In this document: positions 7,337 to 11,035 of the stretch, one piece after another | Numbering within the stretch: position 1 is the stretch's first letter | Layout: each line of letters begins with the position of its first letter | Assembly (NCBI GenBank): GCA_026785985.1 | Contig: JAJAYX010000284.1 | Coordinates: 1-11,035, forward strand | Direction: 5' to 3' | Length of the DNA: 11,035 nucleotides | Origin: Rudanella sp. | GTDB lineage: Bacteria; Bacteroidota; Bacteroidia; Cytophagales; Spirosomataceae | Program-made: the position numbers and the translations under genes | Notes under the pieces: model-generated | Database searches by the model: none | What the model was told of the DNA's origin: nothing | The model's input: only the letters and a program-made list of their open reading frames with translations

Positions 7337-8245
7337 CCAAAGCCCCGTCGGATACGTTCCTTCCTCGTGCAGCTTGGCGAGGGCGGCCTGAACCGTGGGC
7401 TTGTCTTCGGGATAGGTCACGCCAAACCAGGCTGAGTGGCTGTGGAACACTTTACAATGCCCCGTGTCGGTCTGAATCAGCGTTGACATTACCGTTGGAA
7501 TATAGAATTCGGCTTTGGGCGAGTCGATATTAGCAATGGCGTAGCTCTCGAACTGCTTCTGTACCAGGGGAAATACCGACGGTTTGAATCCCCAGAAATT
7601 CATGGAAACAGGGGTGTCAGGAGCCAATTCATTGAGACGGTTAGCGGCCTCGAACCCAATGCGCGGGTTGGTTGCGCCCGTTTCTGCTTCGTAGATTTTG
7701 GTGCGCGCGATCACCGAGAGCAGATTGCCTTTGGGGGCCACCGAACACACGCCCCGCGACACTGAACCGTTCTCTGAGAGCGTGTTTTTGACTTCGTAAC
7801 CCACCATCGCGTGGAGTTGGCCATCGGTGTTGGTACGCAGAAAATCGCCCAACACCTGAAACGCTTCCTGACCATAGAAATCGTCGGCGTTGATCACCGC
7901 GAACGGTGTGGTGGTGTGGTGATGGGCGCATAGCATGGCATGGCCCGTTCCCCAGGGTTTCGTGCGTTTCACTTCGCCCACTTCTTCGGGTACGCAGGAG
8001 CTTAGCGCCTGAATCGCAAAATCAACTTCCAGTTTGCCTCGTAGTTTGGGCAGAAAAATTTCTTCAAAATCGGCTCGAAGCTCTTCCCGGATAATAAAAA
8101 CGACCTTGCCAAAACCAGCGCGGATTGCGTCGAAAAGGGAATAGTCGATGATGGTTTCGCCGTGTGGACCAAATTGGTCAAGCTGTTTTACGCCCCCGTA
8201 GCGGCTGCCCATACCGGCTGCCAGAATCAAAAGTGTTGGTTGCAT
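7322..8245 (-). CDS. Sugar-phosphate nucleotidyltransferase (NTP_transferase family)
   Basis: A 307-residue cytoplasmic enzyme of the nucleotidyltransferase superfamily that joins a sugar-1-phosphate to a nucleoside triphosphate, releasing pyrophosphate. The signature loop LAAGMGSRYGG (residues 8-18) with the following KQLDQFGPHGE binds the nucleotide. KPWGTGHAML (96-105) and VINADDFYG (117-125, metal-binding Asp) complete the active site. The C-terminal part (about 200-300) lacks the left-handed beta-helix hexapeptide repeats seen in GlmU-type enzymes. Related Bacteroidota proteins often sit beside a small kinase, as in cell-wall sugar recycling, but no kinase is seen here, so the sugar substrate is open; hexose-, GlcNAc- or MurNAc-phosphate are all possible. 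The ATG at 8245 is the natural start, followed directly by the family N-terminus. A -7 box lies 29 bases upstream. The last codons form one arm of an inverted repeat. Confidence 0.85.
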   Translation of the reverse strand: MQPTLLILAAGMGSRYGGVKQLDQFGPHGETIIDYSLFDAIRAGFGKVVFIIREELRADFEEIFLPKLRGKLEVDFAIQALSSCVPEEVGEVKRTKPWGTGHAMLCAHHHTTTPFAVINADDFYGQEAFQVLGDFLRTNTDGQLHAMVGYEVKNTLSENGSVSRGVCSVAPKGNLLSVIARTKIYEAETGATNPRIGFEAANRLNELAPDTPVSMNFWGFKPSVFPLVQKQFESYAIANIDSPKAEFYIPTVMSTLIQTDTGHCKVFHSHSAWFGVTYPEDKPTVQAALAKLHEEGTYPTGLWQGTV

Positions 8246-8273
8246 TCGGTTGTTTATAAGCTCATTTATGGCT

Positions 8274-8281
8274 CAAAAGTA
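8274..8281 (-). promoter_or_regulatory. -7 box of the nucleotidyltransferase promoter
   Basis: On the minus strand TACTTTTG is a perfect TAnnTTTG match, 28 bases before the ATG at 8245, implying a leader of about 20 bases. No TTG is found 19-21 bases upstream on that strand, so only the -7 element is supported. Confidence 0.5.
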
Positions 8282-8367
8282 CGGATAGGAACGCGGATTC
8301 CTTTGCCGGGATGACAAAATACGAAAACCCATTCAATCACTTTAATGGAAAATAGTTCTCCTGAAAG

Positions 8368-8419
8368 TACAATTGTTAAAAACTTGTCGTTATAATTGTA
8401 TGCTAAACAATTATTGTTT
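8368..8419. promoter_or_regulatory. Inverted-repeat cluster upstream of hmgA, possible operator
   Basis: Two nested symmetrical elements lie 32-83 bases before the hmgA start. TACAATT (8368-8374) is mirrored by AATTGTA (8394-8400), and AAACAATTATTGTTT (8405-8419) is a perfect 15-base palindrome. The word ACAATT or its complement AATTGT recurs through this short stretch. TATAATTG (8391-8398) is a one-mismatch -7 box in the middle. This layout suggests a promoter overlapped by binding sites for a dimeric regulator of the hmgA-hpd operon. AT-richness makes chance symmetry fairly easy, and no regulator gene is in the window. Confidence 0.35.
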
Positions 8420-8450
8420 TATCAATTAAATACAAACCCTCTAAGCCACC

Positions 8451-9659
8451 ATGTTTTATCACACGCTCGGTCGTATTCCGCCAAAGCGGCACACGCAATT
8501 CGAGAAACCAACCAATGCGCTGGGGGAGGCTGGTGGGCTTTACTACGAGCAGCTATTCGGCACCATCGGTTTCGATGGCATGTCGTCCCTGTTATACCAT
8601 GTTCACCGCCCAACGCAGGTGAAGGCCTTGCTCGATTCGGTGGATGTGACCCCGAAAGTGGCAGTGAATAAAAACATGCTGGCCCGCAAACTACTTGGTT
8701 TTCAGGCCACGCCCACCGAACCTGCCGGTCGTGCCGATTACCTCACAAGCCGGGTTCCACTGCTGTTCAATAACGACCTGATTGTGGGCGTGGCGGCACC
8801 GCATCAGTCGATGACCGGCTATTTCTACAAAAACGCCGACTCCGACGAACTGCTGTTTGTGCATCGCGGGTCGGGCCGCTTGCGGACGTTGCTGGGCAAC
8901 ATTCCATTTGGTTATGGTGATTATCTGGTGATTCCACGTGGAATGATCTACCAGATCGAGTTTGATCGGCCCGCGTCCGGGATGACCGACGAGGAATGCC
9001 GTTTGCTCTATGTAGAGTCGCATTCACCGATTTACACACCCAAACGATACCGGAACCATTTCGGGCAGTTACTGGAGCATTCACCATTTTGCGAACGGGA
9101 TATTCGCCGTCCGCAGGATTTGGAAACCCACGACGAAACGGGCGACTTTGTCATGAAAATCAAGAAACAGGGATTCCTGCATACTTTAGTTTATGCCACG
9201 CACCCCTTTGATGTGGTGGGTTGGGATGGCTACAATTTTCCGTATGCCTTTAATATTCAGAATTTTGAACCAATCACGGGCAGGGTTCATCAGCCACCAC
9301 CCGTTCACCAGACGTTTCAGACCGAAACGTTTGTGGTGTGTTCGTTTTGCCCCCGCCTGTACGACTACCATCCGAAGGCGATTCCCGCACCCTACAACCA
9401 CTCCAATATAGACTCCGACGAGGTGATTTACTATGTGGATGGTGATTTCATGTCGCGCAACGACATTGCTCCCGGCCACATCACGTTGCACCCCGGCGGC
9501 ATCCCCCACGGCCCGGCACCCGGTGCGATGGAGCGTAGCATTGGCAAAACCAGCACCGAAGAATACGCCGTAATGGTGGATACGTTCCGGCCTCTGCAAC
9601 TTACCGAACAGGCAATGGCCGTGGACGACGGGGTTTACTGGAAATCGTGGCTGGCGTGA
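8451..9659 (+). CDS. hmgA: Homogentisate 1,2-dioxygenase
   Basis: An Fe(II) ring-cleaving dioxygenase that opens homogentisate to maleylacetoacetate in tyrosine and phenylalanine breakdown; 402 residues, cytoplasmic, two cupin-like barrels. The start is supported by MFYHTLGRIPPKRHTQF, a typical N-terminus. The iron site is visible in the C-terminal part: His317 and Glu324 in YNHSNIDSDE, and His353 in HPGGIPHGP. The His-to-Glu spacing is one residue longer than in the human enzyme, which is usual for this shorter bacterial branch as far as I recall. The stop lies 21 bases before the hpd ATG, so the two form an operon in which the second enzyme of the pathway is encoded first. Genes for maleylacetoacetate isomerase and fumarylacetoacetase are not in the window. 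Confidence 0.93.
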   Translation: MFYHTLGRIPPKRHTQFEKPTNALGEAGGLYYEQLFGTIGFDGMSSLLYHVHRPTQVKALLDSVDVTPKVAVNKNMLARKLLGFQATPTEPAGRADYLTSRVPLLFNNDLIVGVAAPHQSMTGYFYKNADSDELLFVHRGSGRLRTLLGNIPFGYGDYLVIPRGMIYQIEFDRPASGMTDEECRLLYVESHSPIYTPKRYRNHFGQLLEHSPFCERDIRRPQDLETHDETGDFVMKIKKQGFLHTLVYATHPFDVVGWDGYNFPYAFNIQNFEPITGRVHQPPPVHQTFQTETFVVCSFCPRLYDYHPKAIPAPYNHSNIDSDEVIYYVDGDFMSRNDIAPGHITLHPGGIPHGPAPGAMERSIGKTSTEEYAVMVDTFRPLQLTEQAMAVDDGVYWKSWLA

Positions 9660-9680
9660 GGTTAAATCAAATCAACAAAC

Positions 9681-10850
9681 ATGGAAATGCTCGAACTTAT
9701 TGAACCACAAGTGCCCGATACGACGGACCGCCGTGTGACGGACCGCCGTGCGACGGACCGCTTGGACTTCCTGCCACTGAATGGCACGGACTATTTAGAA
9801 TTGTATGTGAGCAATGCCCGGCAGGCAGCTCACTATTTTCAAACGGCTTTTGGCTTCCAGCCATTAGCCTATGCGGGTCTCGAAACGGGCCTCAAAGACC
9901 GCGAATCCTACGTGGTGGTGCAGGACAAAATCCGCCTGATTTTGACTTCACCCCTTCACAGCCACACCGAAATCGGGCGGCACATCGACCAGCATGGCGA
10001 TGGCGTTCGGGTGGTGGCTTTGTGGGTTGACGATGCCACGGATGCGTTTGAGCAGACCACCAACCGGGGGGCTAAACCGTTTATGGAACCAACCCGACTG
10101 GAAGACGATCATGGCTACGTGGTGCGGTCGGGGATTCACACCTACGGCGATACGGTGCATGTTTTTGTGGAACGCAGCCATTACGAAGGTGTGTTTTTGC
10201 CCGGTTTTAAAGCCTGGAGTCCGCACTATAAACCCAACGACGTGGGCCTGAAATACGTGGATCACATGGTGGGCAACGTGGGCTGGAACGAGATGAATAC
10301 CTGGACGAAATTCTACGGCGAGGTGATGGGTTTTTCGCAGTTGGTATCCTTCGATGACAAAGATATTTCGACGGATTACACCGCCCTGATGAGCAAGGTG
10401 ATGAGCAACGGCAACGGGCGTATCAAATTCCCAATCAACGAACCCGCCGAGGGCAAGAAAAAGTCGCAGATTGAAGAATATATCAACTTCTATGAAGGGG
10501 CTGGTATTCAGCATATTGCCGTGGCTACCGACAACATCATCGAGACGGTGGTGACCCTCCGCGACCGGGGCGTTGAGTTTCTGCGCGTGCCGGAAGCTTA
10601 CTATGACGATCTGAAAGATCGCATTGGTGAGATCGACGAAGAAATCGAATCGCTGCGCCCGCTGGGTATCCTCGTTGACCGCGACGAGGAAGGCTACCTG
10701 CTCCAGATTTTCACCAAACCCGTTACGCCCCGCCCAACCCTGTTCTTCGAGATTATCCAGCGAAAAGGAGCCAAATCGTTCGGGAAAGGCAATTTCAAAG
10801 CCCTCTTCGAAGCCATCGAACGTGAACAGGAATTGCGGGGAACCTTGTAA
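9681..10850 (+). CDS. hpd: 4-hydroxyphenylpyruvate dioxygenase
   Basis: Converts 4-hydroxyphenylpyruvate to homogentisate, the substrate of the neighbouring HmgA; a cytoplasmic Fe(II) enzyme built from two vicinal-oxygen-chelate domains. The 389-residue product shows all three iron ligands: His195 in YVDHMVGNV, His278 in GIQHIAVATDNI and Glu357 in LFFEIIQRKG. The closing segment KGNFKALFEAIEREQ is also typical. The family-like sequence starts at DFLPLNGTDYLELYV (residue 29). The first 28 residues are an extra leader containing TDRRV-TDRRA-TDRLD, encoded by a 15-bp tandem repeat. The start at ATG 9681 fits the operon spacing after hmgA; ATG 9687 in the same frame is the only close alternative. 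Translation is probably coupled or leader-independent, since no Shine-Dalgarno sequence is seen. A repeat-rich element follows directly and may end transcription. Confidence 0.95.
   Translation: MEMLELIEPQVPDTTDRRVTDRRATDRLDFLPLNGTDYLELYVSNARQAAHYFQTAFGFQPLAYAGLETGLKDRESYVVVQDKIRLILTSPLHSHTEIGRHIDQHGDGVRVVALWVDDATDAFEQTTNRGAKPFMEPTRLEDDHGYVVRSGIHTYGDTVHVFVERSHYEGVFLPGFKAWSPHYKPNDVGLKYVDHMVGNVGWNEMNTWTKFYGEVMGFSQLVSFDDKDISTDYTALMSKVMSNGNGRIKFPINEPAEGKKKSQIEEYINFYEGAGIQHIAVATDNIIETVVTLRDRGVEFLRVPEAYYDDLKDRIGEIDEEIESLRPLGILVDRDEEGYLLQIFTKPVTPRPTLFFEIIQRKGAKSFGKGNFKALFEAIEREQELRGTL
9723..9767 (+). repeat. 15-bp tandem repeat within the 5' end of hpd
   Basis: Two 15-bp units starting ACGGACCGCCGTG are followed by a third that keeps the first nine bases. 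The units differ by one base between copies one and two (GTG to GCG). Each unit is five codons, so they encode TDRRV, TDRRA and TDRLD without breaking the frame. The repeat lies in the N-terminal extension ahead of the conserved domain, where copy-number change would be tolerated. Confidence 0.8.
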
Positions 10851-10851
10851 A

Positions 10852-11012
10852 TGTAGAGACGCATACTTGCGTCTCAAACTTGCGTTTCAAACTTGCGTTT
10901 CAAACTTGGGTCTCATACTTGGGTCTCAAACTTGCGTCTCATACTTGCGTCTCAAACTTGGGTGGTTTTATAAACGGCTGACGCAAATGAGACGCAAGTA
11001 TGCGTCTCTACA
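10852..11012. repeat. MITE/REP-like element with 25-bp perfect terminal inverted repeats
   Basis: The left end (10852-10876, starting TGTAGAGACGCA) is the exact reverse complement of the right end (10988-11012, ending TGCGTCTCTACA) over 25 bases. Each end is itself a hairpin: GAGACGCA and TGCGTCTC pair around four bases (TACT on the left, AGTA on the right). The interior holds a 13-bp tandem array plus 24 bases of unique sequence. It encodes nothing convincing and no transposase is nearby. It begins one base after the hpd stop codon. GTAGAGACGCA...TGCGTCTCTAC palindromes recall dispersed repeats of Cytophagales and cyanobacteria, but this comes from memory. It could also act as a terminator for hpd. 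Whether it is mobile is unknown. Confidence 0.75.
10865..10963. repeat. 13-bp tandem repeat array, seven full copies plus a partial
   Basis: The unit ACTTGCGTCTCAA repeats head to tail from 10865: seven complete 13-base copies to 10955 and a partial eighth to 10963. Differences are limited to three positions: C or G in GCG/GGG, C or T in GTC/GTT, and A or T at the end. The first unit overlaps the left terminal inverted repeat, so the array appears to have grown from that end. There are no spacers, so it is not a CRISPR array. Confidence 0.9.
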
Positions 11013-11035
11013 CAAATTATGAACCAGGATTATTC

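Noticed and set aside
7322..8245. Idea that the nucleotidyltransferase and glmM form one sugar-nucleotide operon
   Set aside because: They are on opposite strands, separated by two other genes and two hairpin terminators; only a shared broad pathway theme remains.
9186..9599. 137-codon minus-strand frame across hmgA
   Set aside because: Antisense to the conserved iron-site region of hmgA, with no recognisable domain.
9948..10877. 309-codon open frame on the minus strand across hpd
   Set aside because: It lies antisense to a clearly functional hpd with all iron ligands, and its translation has biased, family-less composition. It is a shadow caused by GC-rich third positions.
10865..10963. 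Repeat array as a CRISPR candidate
   Set aside because: Units of 13 bases follow each other directly with no spacers, and no cas genes are present.
10624..11022. 132-codon + strand frame running through the 3' end of hpd and the repeat element
   Set aside because: It is out of frame with hpd, and its C-terminal repeats (QTCVSNLG-like) are simply the translated 13-bp DNA repeat.

Overview
The window looks like chromosomal DNA of a member of the Bacteroidota, most likely the order Cytophagales (Spirosoma-like). This is inferred from promoter-like TAnnTTTG boxes just upstream of several genes, near absence of Shine-Dalgarno sequences, moderate GC content, an archaeal/Bacteroidota-type GlmM, and a tyrosine-catabolism pair with Bacteroidota-style motifs. 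There are no tRNA or rRNA genes, no phage genes and no CRISPR array. Gene content is mainly housekeeping and catabolic, with one decayed transporter gene.

Left part (1-3225, all + strand): the window opens inside a gene for an Anbu-type proteasome-like protein. Its stop codon overlaps the start of a transglutaminase-like protease gene, the characteristic pair of the bacterial Anbu operon. The usual ATP-grasp and alpha-E partners would have to lie to the left, outside the window. A 601-residue TPR/DUF1186-like protein follows, possibly from its own promoter.

Middle part (3253-5151): on the minus strand lies the wreck of an export ABC transporter gene. Its six-helix membrane domain is intact, but almost the whole ATPase domain is deleted in frame and the 5' part carries two apparent frameshifts. 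It is followed by about 420 bp without a convincing gene, which holds promoter candidates facing both ways.

Right-centre (5152-8245): glmM (phosphoglucosamine mutase, cell-wall precursor synthesis) uses a GTG start behind a clear TATCTTTG box and ends at a strong 20-bp hairpin. Two tiny divergent membrane-protein genes follow (98 and 61 residues). A minus-strand sugar-nucleotidyltransferase gene comes next, with its stop codon inside a second long hairpin shared with the convergent small gene.

Right end (8246-11035): hmgA and hpd form a two-gene operon for homogentisate formation and ring cleavage in tyrosine/phenylalanine breakdown; they are encoded in reverse pathway order. A cluster of AT-rich inverted repeats upstream of hmgA may be an operator. 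hpd carries a 15-bp in-frame tandem repeat near its 5' end. Directly behind hpd sits a 161-bp element with 25-bp perfect terminal inverted repeats, each able to fold on itself, enclosing a 13-bp tandem repeat array.

The best candidates for something unusual are the ATPase-less transporter relic with its unidentified N-terminal region, the inverted-repeat/tandem-repeat element after hpd, and the Anbu-transglutaminase pair, whose biological role is still poorly defined.
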